Assembly: GCA_001695595.3 (NCBI GenBank)
Contig: MBPM02000006.1
Coordinates: 1,736,001-1,800,000 of the forward strand
DNA: 64,000 nucleotides
Direction: 5' to 3'
DNA from: Plasmopara viticola
Taxonomy: Eukaryota; Oomycota; Peronosporomycetes; Peronosporales; Peronosporaceae
The notes under the pieces are model-generated. The model was not told where the DNA came from. It saw nothing but the letters and a program-made list of their open reading frames with translations, and made no database searches. Below, piece after piece: positions 43,289-55,100 of the stretch. The position numbers and the translations under genes are program-made. Every line of letters starts with the position of its first letter. Within the stretch, counting starts at the first letter, position 1.

Positions 43289-43630
43289 GGAACCACACTC
43301 ACATGTTCTAGAACCATTCTAGAATGTCAGTGAGTGTAGGTTTTTATGTGTTTTCGTAAACAAACTTAACCCACATATAAGGAGAGATGATACATATATT
43401 CATATAAGCTAATAGGAAAGGCGACGTACTAGGAGGAATGACTTACATGAGAAAAGCAGTAGGAAGAAATAGGATAGGTTACATATAAGTAGGAAATCAG
43501 TCTAAGAAATAATCTCACTTCTTAGTTCGCCACAAATCTACAACTGAACCTACAAGTCAACCTACAAGTCAGCCTACAAGTCAACTTTCAACCTGCAATC
43601 CAACACCGCCTACCAACACCCAGATTTCCA
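43284..43630 (+). repeat. 3' LTR
   Basis: Begins TGTAAGGAACCACACTCACA after the polypurine-like AAATCGGGGAGGA. It aligns along its length with the 5' LTR, with scattered substitutions and small indels. The TTCTAGAACCATTCTAGAA palindrome core is perfectly kept. It ends at about CAGATTTCCA. Confidence 0.9.
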
Positions 43631-43712
43631 CGTCACTTAAATATAGTCTGCGTACTCGGCATTGTTGTGGCTTTACGCTGACTCGAACTTCTTGTATCGT
43701 CCATCTCTACGT

Positions 43713-44304
43713 CTACATTGCCAAAAATGACCATGCTGTACAAACAAACATCGTTTTCATTACACATGGTGGATCTGCTGTGCCCAGTTGCACCATTGAA
43801 ACCAGCGATTGATAAATCGCTTCAGATTTTTTGGCATTGCTATCGCCATCGTACGCTGAGTCATCTCGCACTCGGTCGCCCCGTGCACGATAAATCTGAG
43901 GAAGTTTGCCCGGCAGTTGTAGTACTCTTTTTTGCGATGCATAGTCCCTTAATCGTAATACTTGAAATGCCCTGGCGAGAGATTTGTTTGCAGCAACACC
44001 ACCGCGAAGATTCGTTCTTTGTGAACTGGCATTACTACATTGACGATTGAGATTTATAAGTCGCTTCTGCTTGGCCCCTATTTCTAAGCAAGGATTGAGG
44101 GTCTTCCATGGGTGTTGGTGGCGCTGGCACACGGCTCGAATGTGAAGTCCGTGATTTGCTGGTTTCGGCTTTGGGGTTCAATTGCTTCGTAGGAAATAGA
44201 GTATGCACATCATCATATTTACCGTAAGCATAGTGCTGCTCACTTAAGCTTGAGTCCGCCCACGAATGCTCTTGACCACGATGTTGACTAAAATGCGGCT
44301 TCAT
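43713..44304 (-). pseudogene. Frameshifted gene remnant of unknown identity
   Basis: On the minus strand an ATG frame (44304-44035, 89 codons, polar and Ser/Pro-rich with VPAPPTPMEDP) closes at a TAG. The downstream neighbouring frame continues protein-like (SNASSQRTNLRGG...) to 43713. The frame change falls near 44040 and looks like a single-base shift rather than an intron. The remnant ends only about 80 bp from the 3' LTR. No family is recognised. Confidence 0.4.
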
Positions 44305-44970
44305 CTTAGCCCCATCATCGTTTCGTTCTCGGTGCTAAGATCGCACTAGTTCCACACGGTGCTTTAGATCCATCACAAGAAGATCTGTTAATTACTTTAC
44401 CATCTCTCTGCGATTTTGTCGCAAATAACTAATAAACGTGCAATAGGCTTTTGCTGCAGTGTGACAATATTGGTGTTAGCTTTTTCCCATGAGAAACAGT
44501 GCTGCTCTAAGTCGTTCGACAGCTGTGCGCATGGTGAAGTCCCTCAAGCAAATAGATTTTTTATTTTCCCTCACCTAGTTTTGCATGGAAGGTTCTTTAA
44601 CATCAGCTTTTGCCGTATTTTAAGCGGCGTATTGATACAAGACGATTAAACAGCACGCTTTGGTGACATGCTTATCCTCTCAGTAATTACCGCGTTATTT
44701 TTGTTTCATAAATTAAAGATAATTTTTGCATTGTACTTTACAAACGAGAAAGTCCTATAGCGCCATGAATAAAAACACGAACTTCCGGTAGCTTAAATTT
44801 CCAATAAATGCAAGCTTGCTGAAAATACTACTAAAGAAAAAATGTCATTCAAATCTTTTGGTAACAGGATTGTGCTTGGAATTTACAAGTTACAAACTAC
44901 TAGTTTGACCGTAAGCAACAATAAACACACAAGTGCTCTTATTCCTGTAAAGCGCGAGAATTTTCGCAGC
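44305..44970. other. Intergenic between pseudogene and ALAS 3' end
   Basis: 666 bp of AT-rich sequence. The only frame of note on the plus strand (44416-44649) starts at TTG and has no domain. Nothing else is seen. Confidence 0.5.
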
Positions 44971-46644
44971 TTAGGCGGCGCAGGCAATCCCCTCAGTAGA
45001 ATGCGGTAGAAATTCCCCAGCAATTTCAAGGGGCGAGTTGGTCCACTCCACCTTTGGTAGATACTCGCCTTTCGGGACAAATTGGCGTGGCAGATCAAGC
45101 GTGGTCCACACATCCTCAAGCGCAGCCATAAGCTCGTCAACCATCGCGTTCGTGTGCGTCGGCAACGGCGTCAGACGTAAGCGCTCCTCGCCGCGGGGCA
45201 CAGTGGGGAAGTTAATCGGCTGCACGTAGATGTGGTATTTTTCCATGAGAATGCGCGAAGCCTCTTTTACCTTGACAGCATCGCACACCATGAGTGGGAC
45301 GATGTGGCTTACACTTGGTAGCAGAGGGAAGCCTGCATCCACCAACTTCGTCTTCAGTTCCTGTGAGCGCGCGTGCATTGTCACACGTTCCACTTGACTC
45401 TCCTTCAAGTGATTCACCGAGGCACGAGCACCAGCAGCAAGCATTGGAGGCATTGACGAGCTAAAGATAAAGCCCGCGGCACACGAACGCATGGCATCAA
45501 CTAGCGCAGCGTTGCCTGCCACGTAGCCACCCATAATACCAAAACCCTTCGCAAGAGTGCCGGTAACCATAGTGATTCTGTCGAGGCAGTGGTCACGCTC
45601 AGCGACTCCAGCACCGCGGTTGCCATAAAGCCCCACAGCGTGAACCTCGTCATTAAACGTCATAGCACCGTATTTGTCCGCCAAATCGCAGATTTCGTGC
45701 AGCGGAGCCACGGTACCTTCCATAGAATTGACGCTCTCAAACAAAATAAGTTTAGGGGCGTTAATATCGGCCATATTGAGCTTTTCTTCGAGATCTCTCA
45801 TGTCGTTGTGCTTGTAGATGAACTTTTTGGCACCACTATTGCGAATTCCCTGGATCATAGAGGCATGATTCAGACTGTCCGAAAACATTATAAGATCCGG
45901 GAAAATTTTGGTCAATGTGCTTATCACACTATCGTTGGCCACATAACACGATGTGAACAGTAGGGCTGCTTCTTGTTGGTGAAGATCAGCCAAATCTCTT
46001 TCGAGAAGTACATGGTTGTGATTAGTACCAGAGATGTTGCGTGTACCTCCCGAGCCGGCACCGGATTTCATGAGAAACTCCTGCATGGCAGAAATGACCT
46101 TTGGGTGCTGACCCATACTCAAATAGTCGTTCGAGCACCAGGCTACAACCTCTTTCGTCTTGCCAGTGACTTCATGATGTGTGGCGCGCGGAAAGTCGCC
46201 ACGTTTGCGCTCCAAATCAGCAAAAAGACGATAACGACCCTCACGCTTGATCGTTTCAATAGTTCGTGCAAATCCTTGTTCGTACTGCGAGGCTGAAAGA
46301 CCGCCCTTGCGCGTCTGACGAGTGGGCGAAGTTGGAAAATTCGCAATGGCGGACGAGTAGGGCGTCGAACCACCAAGTGCCTTCTGCTGCATTAGCCTTT
46401 TCTTAAGCTCAGCAATACGCTTTAAAGTTGCGTCCGACGTCGTGGAGGTCACGTGCGCCTGCGAGCACTTAGTTCCCCCAGCGCTAGCTGCGGCCATGAC
46501 GGACGACATATGCGGACACAGTTTTGCCAACTGTGAGATATTGGGCAGCAAAGCAGCGCGAGCCGTGGGTAGCGCATGTATAAAGGGACAACGCGAAGCA
46601 GCTTGCATGCGGCCAGCAGCTACAGAGGCACGAGTGAGAGCCAT
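44971..46644 (-). CDS. ALAS: 5-aminolevulinate synthase, mitochondrial
   Basis: A 557-residue single exon from ATG 46644. The enzyme condenses glycine with succinyl-CoA to 5-aminolevulinate, the first step of haem synthesis by the Shemin route, in the mitochondrial matrix (EC 2.3.1.37). The PLP fold is complete. It has [15 protein letters not shown] (from about 198), [12 protein letters not shown] with His260, the PLP-contacting Asp332 in [11 protein letters not shown], and Schiff-base Lys366 in TGTLAKGFG. The first ~60 residues are rich in Ala, Arg and Ser and poor in acids, as in a presequence. They include two Cys-Pro dipeptides (RCPFIH at 19-20, KLCPHM at 43-44) that resemble haem regulatory motifs. 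The related KBL and SPT enzymes lack this N-terminus and the [12 protein letters not shown] wording, so ALAS is secure. Confidence 0.96.
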   Translation of the reverse strand: MALTRASVAAGRMQAASRCPFIHALPTARAALLPNISQLAKLCPHMSSVMAAASAGGTKCSQAHVTSTTSDATLKRIAELKKRLMQQKALGGSTPYSSAIANFPTSPTRQTRKGGLSASQYEQGFARTIETIKREGRYRLFADLERKRGDFPRATHHEVTGKTKEVVAWCSNDYLSMGQHPKVISAMQEFLMKSGAGSGGTRNISGTNHNHVLLERDLADLHQQEAALLFTSCYVANDSVISTLTKIFPDLIMFSDSLNHASMIQGIRNSGAKKFIYKHNDMRDLEEKLNMADINAPKLILFESVNSMEGTVAPLHEICDLADKYGAMTFNDEVHAVGLYGNRGAGVAERDHCLDRITMVTGTLAKGFGIMGGYVAGNAALVDAMRSCAAGFIFSSSMPPMLAAGARASVNHLKESQVERVTMHARSQELKTKLVDAGFPLLPSVSHIVPLMVCDAVKVKEASRILMEKYHIYVQPINFPTVPRGEERLRLTPLPTHTNAMVDELMAALEDVWTTLDLPRQFVPKGEYLPKVEWTNSPLEIAGEFLPHSTEGIACAA

Positions 46645-47960
46645 CGGATTAAGAGTACGGTTGGAAAGCTTGTGCTGGTGGTCTTCAGTTCCAGAATGCT
46701 AAAGGGGCTGATTTGTCGAACATGGGAAAGCCTAAAAATAATACTATTTAATTTACAAGTTTAATTTCAAGATACAATACATGACTTGATGTTGTGCTTG
46801 CTAGCAAAAATAGCTGCTACTAAAAAAAATTTCTTATAAGTTTCTCGAATACATGTCTTTTATTAGTACAAAATCGTCTGATCGAAATGTCCTCCCTCCC
46901 GCTGGACTAGCACAACATAAGAAAAGGGAAGGTACAACACCAGGCGAGAAAACATCGCACGATCGGTCTGCAGCCATATTGTAGAATCCGTTTGTAAAAC
47001 CTAGTTGCTTGCCATCTGCACAAAATGCGGGTGTAATTTTTACAGTACGGCTAGCAGTCCTAATACACGTACGGACACTTGCAACTGCCTGATACAAAAT
47101 ACGATCTAATCATCTAATCATTCCGGGGGTCCAGCTCCGAATGTAACATTTTGGGTGAAGACTACTATCAAAACATCACAGAACAACACTGTTGTAGGTT
47201 TTGTATATGGAAAATGTTCACATCTATTACCTTTATCTCTGACGCCTCATAACACTCATATAACTACTATATCTTAGGGTCTATACGATTTTGGGATACG
47301 TAACTATAAAGGACCAGCGCTATCTAGACCTATGAAAGTATCTTTAAAGCAGTTGTTTAACGTGATGTGGCAATGGTGCATGAAGGAGTGAACGATCGCG
47401 AGATTTAAAACTTGCTCGACACTTGAATGTCTTTTTGAGTGTCTAGCGTCTCAATTGTGCGCGCAACAAACCCAAGTCACAAAAGCTCAATTTTGGCTAA
47501 TGCTAGTCTACGTCCAAAATGGATAGGAAATGTGGGTGGGGTTATCGATGTCTTGCTCGAAGTAAATTTTGAATACACTGCTTAAGTAAGGCTCTGCATT
47601 CGGGAATGTTGTGCAATTACCAGGTGACAATGTCGAGAAATGTAGGGGAGTAAGCCTAGAGTGCACTTTAAAATTCGTCGTCAGACAAGATGCGATTACT
47701 TATCTCGTACCGGGCCGAAATGTGGTAATCACGGCCTAGTCAATCCACAGCACATGTAAGTATGGAGCTTTTCGAGATATTCATCGGCATCGGAAAAGAT
47801 CAGGAAATGCAGGGGTGTGGTTTGCGGGTCCAGTGTTGTGGGGTTTTGTATCCAAGAATTGATTTCGCGAACTAGGACGTCCCGGTCTAATTGTAAGAAG
47901 TGCCAAACGAGGTGCTTAACGGCTTAGACATATAGCTTTAGTCTAACTACTTTAGGCGCT
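46645..47960. other. Upstream flank of ALAS, no gene
   Basis: The ALAS promoter must lie in the first few hundred bases. A TTTAGCATTCTGGAAC stretch about 50 bp before the start is initiator-like at best. The rest is stop-rich and blends into a decayed retroelement. Confidence 0.4.
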
Positions 47961-47967
47961 AACAAAG

Positions 47968-49130
47968 TTGCTGGAAACTGACATGATCGATTCAGCGACT
48001 TCGGCGTAGGAAAATCTGATTGTGGTAGTGCTCATGGAGGTAGTCCAACTGTGTATCGACTATCGAGCTGTGACCGAAATCTGCCACTCATTGCTGCCGC
48101 TCATAAATGATCCGTTTATCGGTTTAAGAGTTCATAACTTTGATATGGCAAGTTGTTGGTGGTAGAAGTTGGTTTCGGCTTTTTTTCTATTTGTTCAATC
48201 AACATTCACAATTTATGTGGTGTATCGAGCGGTACATGGAAGCTTAATAAAGCGTTCTGGACATTTGCTCAACTTGGTCTCATGTTGCCTTCTAACTAAA
48301 CAAACAATGACAATATTGCATGCCCTGTTCACTTAAGTGCTAAGATTTAATCCCTCTTTTTAAATGACATTGCTCATGGGGCTGTACCATGAGATCAACG
48401 CTATGATAACTGAACGTCGTGCTGTATCGACTGCGACATCGGATACTTTATATCAGTCAATGTTTTTGAGTAAACATCTGAGCTGAATTACATGAGGTAT
48501 CGAACTAGTTACTCGAGCCAGTGTCTGACTAAAACCAATACAATTTTAGCATACTACTGCGTCGCTGCTCGGCTTTGCCGGCTCGAATATCTCTATGTAA
48601 CTTTCACGTGTCCTTGATCGCACCAGACCATTTCATACCACTTCAGTGCTTGCGTTAAGCTGTCCAAGCACCGAAGTATCTGTTCTAGCAGCGCGTTCTT
48701 TTGCCTAAATCCTTAACACAAATATACCGTTTCGCCTTTATCGACATCCGTGTGAACATGCTGAAATCGGCGGTATAAAAACTCTTCAAGTGTCTCTTAG
48801 AATGCACCTTGAAAAACAATCATGTTCAGTATACATGTCTATACAATACAATCTCAAAACATCTTTGAGAGCTTTCATTAGTCGTGGCACTCACGTTTGA
48901 CTAACCTCGATTCGTAGTCGCAACTAGCTTCTCAGTTACCGAATAGTCATACGATCTTACCAGGGCGCTTGTAGTGTCATGTCCAAAAACGCTCTCACCT
49001 ACTACTCGAGCCTCCAACAATCGGTCTTGAACAAGCCATCACATTTAATATTTGGACGGACAGACCACAGCATAGTGCCAACTTTTGATTTGCGTCGACA
49101 CCGATTCCTACCAAATGGGCGAGCATCATG
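47968..49130 (+). pseudogene. Strongly decayed Ty3/Gypsy reverse transcriptase fragment
   Basis: Plus-strand translation near 48038-48175 reads VVQLCIDYRAVTEIC, then LLPLINDPF and NFDMASCW. This is the CIDYR...PLPLID...DLASG block of Ty3/Gypsy reverse transcriptase, with stops in between. Near 49025 a HLIFGRTDHSIVP string resembles the post-core region of integrase. The segment near 48549-48640 is alignable with 57170-57260. It is unrelated at DNA level to the 37.7-43.6 kb element as far as I can see. Confidence 0.6.
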
Positions 49131-52100
49131 CTCTAAAATCAGCAATGAGGATTATTAATGCTGATTTGTTGGATTTAATTGAAAAATAGTGATACTTGTC
49201 ACAAGAGCAATGCAAGCTGAAAATGTCTACGATGCAAATGCTGGCATGGTGCGGCGAAAGGAAAAAATCTATCCTTTCTTTCGCTTTCTGTGTTAGAAAT
49301 ACACACAAAGAGCGACGTCTAACTCTTGGATATTTTATTTGAGCCGTGCAACGATACTGCGCAAAGCTTATTTTAGAATGGTCATGTTGCTTCAAACATA
49401 TCCGGGTGCAGTGCACTAAACTTGGTTAACAGATACTTCCAAGTCCTAATGAATGTGCCGAATACACCTCTTTGGGCATTGAATGCGCTTAACAGCTTTC
49501 AATGTGAGTAAATTGTAAATTCACATAGACCATCATACGCTCAATGGTCTAGTAACAAAAAATATATAATTTTTAGCTCAAAGATACTTTGTTAGTAACT
49601 TATGCATATTAAAGTCATAAAAGAGGTTGAGAGGTCATGAGAAATATCGAGCTTCATGCAAGCATTGGCAAGTGTGTTTAATGTGACAGAGAAGACTGAT
49701 GCTCTCCAATACATAGTATGCAGCCATTACTTTGAGCAGATGCCAAGAAGAAAATGAAAGCTTTTCGACCTCATTCAAGCTAGCCCATATAATCAGGGTG
49801 AAAGGTGTAATGACCTACGTACTCATCACTTCTTTCAAACAATTAATTTTTTAGAGCCCAAGCTCGCAATCCCATTGCGAACTCAGATTTTATAGCTGAA
49901 GGCCAAACCCTTTTACAACGAGCTAAGTTGCGTCGCTGTATAGTATATACAAGCTATGTTTAAAGTGGCGATAATCTGAACCATGATGTACTGCTGGAAG
50001 CACATGACGCTTCAATAAACAGTGACTAAGGTCCATAATTTTTTCTAGGTGTTCACTACACTCCGTTCGTCAAGAGGGTGAGTAAGACCCGCGGCTCACA
50101 TGTCCTTCGCATAGCCTGCCAATGTCTTTGAACGATTAGGGAGGTTAGAAGCCTCGACTTTGTCCTCGTCATTGGCTTGCCAAGAGCTTTAAGCAATCAG
50201 TCTGGTACATTTGGCGCCTTGTCCGGCCCGTATCACTGGGGAGAAAAAGGGCAAGGTGCAGTATTACATTAACATGGTAATTAGACATGATAATGTCAAA
50301 TCGAGGGAGACCCGCGGATACATGCTGCGTTTGAGTAAAAGCTGTCTCAAATATAAGCTTTACAAATTACTTTGTCGAAGAGAGTGAGTTGATCTTGATC
50401 TCGAAGAAACGCTGCACATGAGTGCGTTAATATGCTTTAAGGTACTTAATCCATGTGTCGACGAGCTACCAGTGCTTGTGTTTGCGATGGCCAAACATCG
50501 ACTGTCTTTGCACCTTTCCAAAACAATAAGGGAATACAACCAGGACTGCTCTAGGCGTCTAAGTACGATTGCTTCTGGAATTGGCAAGAGAGACGCTCGA
50601 TTAAATGTTTCCTTTGAGGTCTCAAAAGTGAACCTAGTTCGCTTACAAAATTAGCTATCTGACTCCGCAAAAGCCAACTTAGCGTTAGACAGAATGTCGA
50701 AAACTTCAGCTTAGGTACACAAACGGTTCCGTTGCAACCATGAAGAGGAAGCTCGAATGATCTTTACAAAAGTTCTATTAATTGAGACTCTATGCTCGTC
50801 ATCTACGAACGTGATGAAGCGTTACTTTATCGGTCCTAAAAAGGAATGAGTCTGTGTACGCTCCAAGACAGTTTTAGCGAGCCCAACGCTTATGCGGAAT
50901 CGCGAAAAACATCATCAGCCAAGACTTCGACTCTTGTACGAGTCCGAATGTACCCTGGTCAAGCGACTTTTTGGTACGGCTTGGACACCCCGAGCTATGG
51001 TACGTGCATACAAAATGATTGAAAATTTCATTAGTTACGATTATAAAGGTGTGACTATTCTAAGACCTCGAGGGTGCAAATGTGGTGAGGCCGTACTTAT
51101 TGTTTTGCACGCTGTCAAGTTCGGGCCAAATTCTCTATTCGGAGAAGGCTTTGATGATAACTTTTTTGTATCAATAAACATTTTTTCATATAAAGAACAT
51201 GTTAGATTATTGTAATTTCTGAGCCTAGAGGCGTTAACAGAATATGCGGCTGATCCACGATATCCTGGGCTAAAAAAGATTTGCATCCTTGTGAAGTATT
51301 TTTATTGTCAAAAACGCTACCTTCAAGGTAATTTTCTTGATCACGTCGGCCAAAATCTCAGACATTGCCGTGAAACCAAGATCTGCTAAGCTTTGTATCG
51401 TTATATAGACAAAATTTTGCGTCGGCTCCGGTGTCGTTTGTGCCACCCAAGGTTATATTTCGTATCGCATCCCTCCTCTTTTCTTGTAAAGCTTTGTGAC
51501 CCGCTGCTGGTGATACTTGATTTCCCACAGATCCATGCTACCCGTTTATTCTTGCTTGTCATAACGTACTTGCCTATGCAATTGAGTAATCTTTCATAGC
51601 CTAAATTAATGTCTAGTCTACTCGGACCATGCATATGTTAGGTCAGCGATAAATAATCATTTATTTCAAGTAGTGACAAAATGATTGTCATTCTGTGTTG
51701 AAAAACATCATATTTTAAGCACAAGTTTGGCAAAATCAGCGTGTTGGCTAGTATGCCTTCGCACTGCCAGATTATAGTTGGTCGGCATAAGCAGAAAATA
51801 AATTTCTTTGGCGAACAATATCGTTAGGCATACAAAACGGATGCCGAACTTTAGCCTTATATGGAATTCTTCATCGCACTAAAGTCGAGTAATTAACTTT
51901 CGACAGCAACCGCAGTTTCATCGCTCTGAGTGGACACCTGGTCTGCTCCATCGTAAAAAGGATCTGATAAATCGTTGCCTCAAATGATAAGGAGCTTAGG
52001 AAATGTATATTTCTTAAGGCGCACGATGCTTCAGCTAGGGGTCTCTCGGCCGAGGCAGCATTTTCATTACATATTAATACCCACAAGTACAAGTGAATGT

Positions 52101-55100
52101 CAATTTAGCATTTGGAAGGCGATAGGCCTCGACTTGCCTTGGCTTGCTGTAATGGTGCACATGGCGCCTATTCAGCCAAATTAACTGAAGAATATTAAGC
52201 AAGACTGTTCATTAATTAGCATTTTTTTAGTCCGATTCCCTTCTGGACTTGACAATGCTGGATAGTAGTACTTGTTTCTGCAAATTGGCAAACGCTGTTA
52301 AGCTATTGGGAATCCGCCTGCTGATGTTAAAGCAAACCATTCACATGCACATAGTCAGACGTAAGAGACCATTTTGTTCTCAAAGCAATAAGAAGAATGG
52401 GACGCCATATATGTGCGCCAAAATGTCATAAGGTTGAGTTTGCACTCAGCACGGCAGTATAAGCGATTTTTTTTGTTTTGACAATGTAGTGCCTACAAAT
52501 GAGCAAGTTGTTCTTCAAGTACGCTAACGCGGTCAAGGCAACCGCAAATAAGCTGCTTCAGTCGAACTGCAAGACGCTGAAGTCGCTTTGCCAACCGAAG
52601 TGGCACATTTTTGAGGCACTGAGAAGAAGAACTGTTTTGCTCGTATAGGGCGCTAGAGCTAATGGTTAGATGATGATTTCTCTGCATAGGAGGCTCACAA
52701 AGAGGGCACGCCCTATATGCTCTTTATTGGTATTTAGAAGTGGCCTAAATGATAAAATGTCGAGTGCAAGCATCGCAAGGTAATGTGTTGGAATCTCGTA
52801 TACATAAAAGGATCGTGTAAGACCCAATATATCCCAAACTTAAATTTCTCACACCAGTTATTGTGGCTGTTGCAATTAAAATTTCATCCTTCGACAGCAA
52901 TGCTCGGTCAACTGATTTAAACGTAAAGTTATCCATTTGGACTCACCTTCTGTTTCTTTGATGCAATCTGTAGTATATCGCGTACAAGTCGGAAGACTGA
53001 TCGGCAAAGTAGAAGCTATGGTCCTGCTTTTAAATTGACGGTGTATTATTGACCGCAAGCGACTCAAAGCTGATAAAAAATTGGCTTGTGTAGGAATTCC
53101 ACGATTCGCTAATCAAAACCTCGTAACCAGATGGAGCCGAACTCATTTTTTGAAAAACCGCGAATTTTGTTTGGACCGCCGAAGGTGACACAAGCGGGTG
53201 TGAATTTCATTAGCCGACGTTTACTAGGGCCGTTGCCCAGTTCAAAAGAAATACCAGTCGATGGTGATTAATAATGGAGACCGACCGATCTGACATTATG
53301 AGAAGCAAAGTATGAAAATGGTAACGGTGCGCTTCGAGTACAAATGACGTGGTGTAGCGGTGCAGGATGCGTTCGCCTTTCTGTAAACGCCGCCAATTTG
53401 TCCGTCCGTCTAAATATTTGTGGTCATTAAGTCGTAAGCTTGATTTTTGCGATCTTTACGGTTTCTACGACGTATACTGGGGTAGCTCGAGAAGATGACT
53501 AGACGGACATTGTTGGCAAAAACACGCGTTTACGAGGTGCACTACGCTATTGGCCGGGGTAATATAATCTACAACTCGGCATCACATAAGACCTTTGTCA
53601 AAGAATATACAAACACGACGATGCCTGTGCAACGGCAGGCAGAATAGAAAAAAAATTCGAGACTGAACACCTAGCCTAGGAGGTGGTTGCAGCGAAGCCT
53701 TTGACGAATGCGCTGGTTTCACACGCTGAAATAGCTTACAAAAGTGGGCGCCTCGTATATAAATGATGACAGTAGAAAGTGCTCAACACTGTTGTGCAAG
53801 TCATTTTGCGGTCCAAATGATAGCATATTAGCGTACCAACCACACCCCCGTTAAGGCGTCAGCGTCGCTTAAAACGACGATATGATAAGACTCGGGCTTT
53901 TTGATGCAATCAAAGGCAGCTCACGTCGACCTGATAGCGTCGAAGCTTCATGCTTGTATTCTTATCCAGTATATTTTTTGTAACATCACTTAGTATAGCA
54001 AGTTTTCAAGAAATACCGAGCCCAGTTATTTCGACGCAAAAAAACATAACATACATGTATCGTAAAATACACAAAAAAACGCATGTCAAATTTACGCATG
54101 ACAACCTGCTATCTTTTTTTTATACATGGCTCTTAATTTATAGTATCTTTAGCTTCATCGATTTGAACAGTAAACTTTATTAGATATCGTAAAGGCCCTA
54201 ATAGGCTCTAACGAAGATGAGTACTGTCAGCAGATTAAAGCCACATGATGCCGCAAGGCTTTAATGTGTTGCGAGAATTTAGATAAAATGATAAATGAGA
54301 GCTCACTGCATTCATTCTCATCTTACATATTTGACTGGCTTATCAAATTCCCGTTTGCTTCACCAATTGATTATGTTGTAAATCTACTTCAAGAGGATAT
54401 CTGGAGATTGCATGTGGGACGTAGCATCGCGAGGTAGACTCACAACTTCAACGAAGTGAGTGCGGCTTAAGCTATTTCCCACGTGCTCCAAAACGCGGAT
54501 AGTCTCAAATGCGTCTCACCTTGTCGCAGCAATATTGTTTTTTTTGCTTGGCTTGAGTCTGAGCTCGAGCATGGTGAGTAATTGTCGCTAGAAAAGCAAT
54601 CACTCTATTAAACTATATGATTCTTTCTAAGTGTGTCGAAAGCGCGCGGGTACACGTGGGCATTGATAGTGTGCACCCGATTAGTTGTCATCTTGGGCAC
54701 AAACTTTTGATTGATCACTTCTTTGTATTACAGAGGCAAGTAATAGGATTTGTTGACAGTCGCTGCTCGATCGTCCCACCGTCCGCTTTGAACTGGTTTA
54801 GAATCCATGCACAAAAGCCGTCAACATGTATGTCAGAAGCCCTTTTTGACTGGTGTGCAAATCCATGTTTTCAAATTTACATTTACATAGCGGTAAGTTG
54901 ACAGCTGAGCTGACCAGCATTGCGATGCAAGCCGCGCAAAAATTCATCGCTTTTTCTGTACAAGGTTGGTGATGTAAACGTATAGTCAGCCACCTTTACT
55001 TGAGCCACTCTCCTGATACATCCCAGACTGCAACTATAAGCATAGTTTGGCTGATATAATTGTGTGCGTTTGCACACAATTAGCTGTTGCCGTAACTCGA

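Larger units (their letters stand above)
37755..43630 (+). mobile_element. Ty3/Gypsy chromovirus-type LTR retrotransposon, inactivated
   Basis: A 5.9-kb element with two LTRs of about 340 bp and the order gag, protease, reverse transcriptase, RNase H, integrase, chromodomain. This order defines Ty3/Gypsy, and the terminal chromodomain places it with chromoviruses. Stops and frameshifts occur in gag, between protease and RT, throughout RT, and within and after integrase, so it cannot encode its proteins. The LTRs differ by several per cent plus small indels (a hand comparison), so the insertion is not recent. I could not see a clean target duplication next to the boundaries chosen (TCAAT before, CGTCA after). 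Confidence 0.95.

Noticed and set aside
37755..43630. Active retrotransposon
   Set aside because: Stops and frameshifts in every major domain and diverged LTRs show it is inactive.
44416..44649. 77-codon plus-strand frame with Cys residues
   Set aside because: Starts at TTG and lies in AT-rich flank without supporting features.
50892..51215. 107-codon ATG frame (+)
   Set aside because: No recognisable domain, low-complexity C-terminus and chance-level length; left uncalled.
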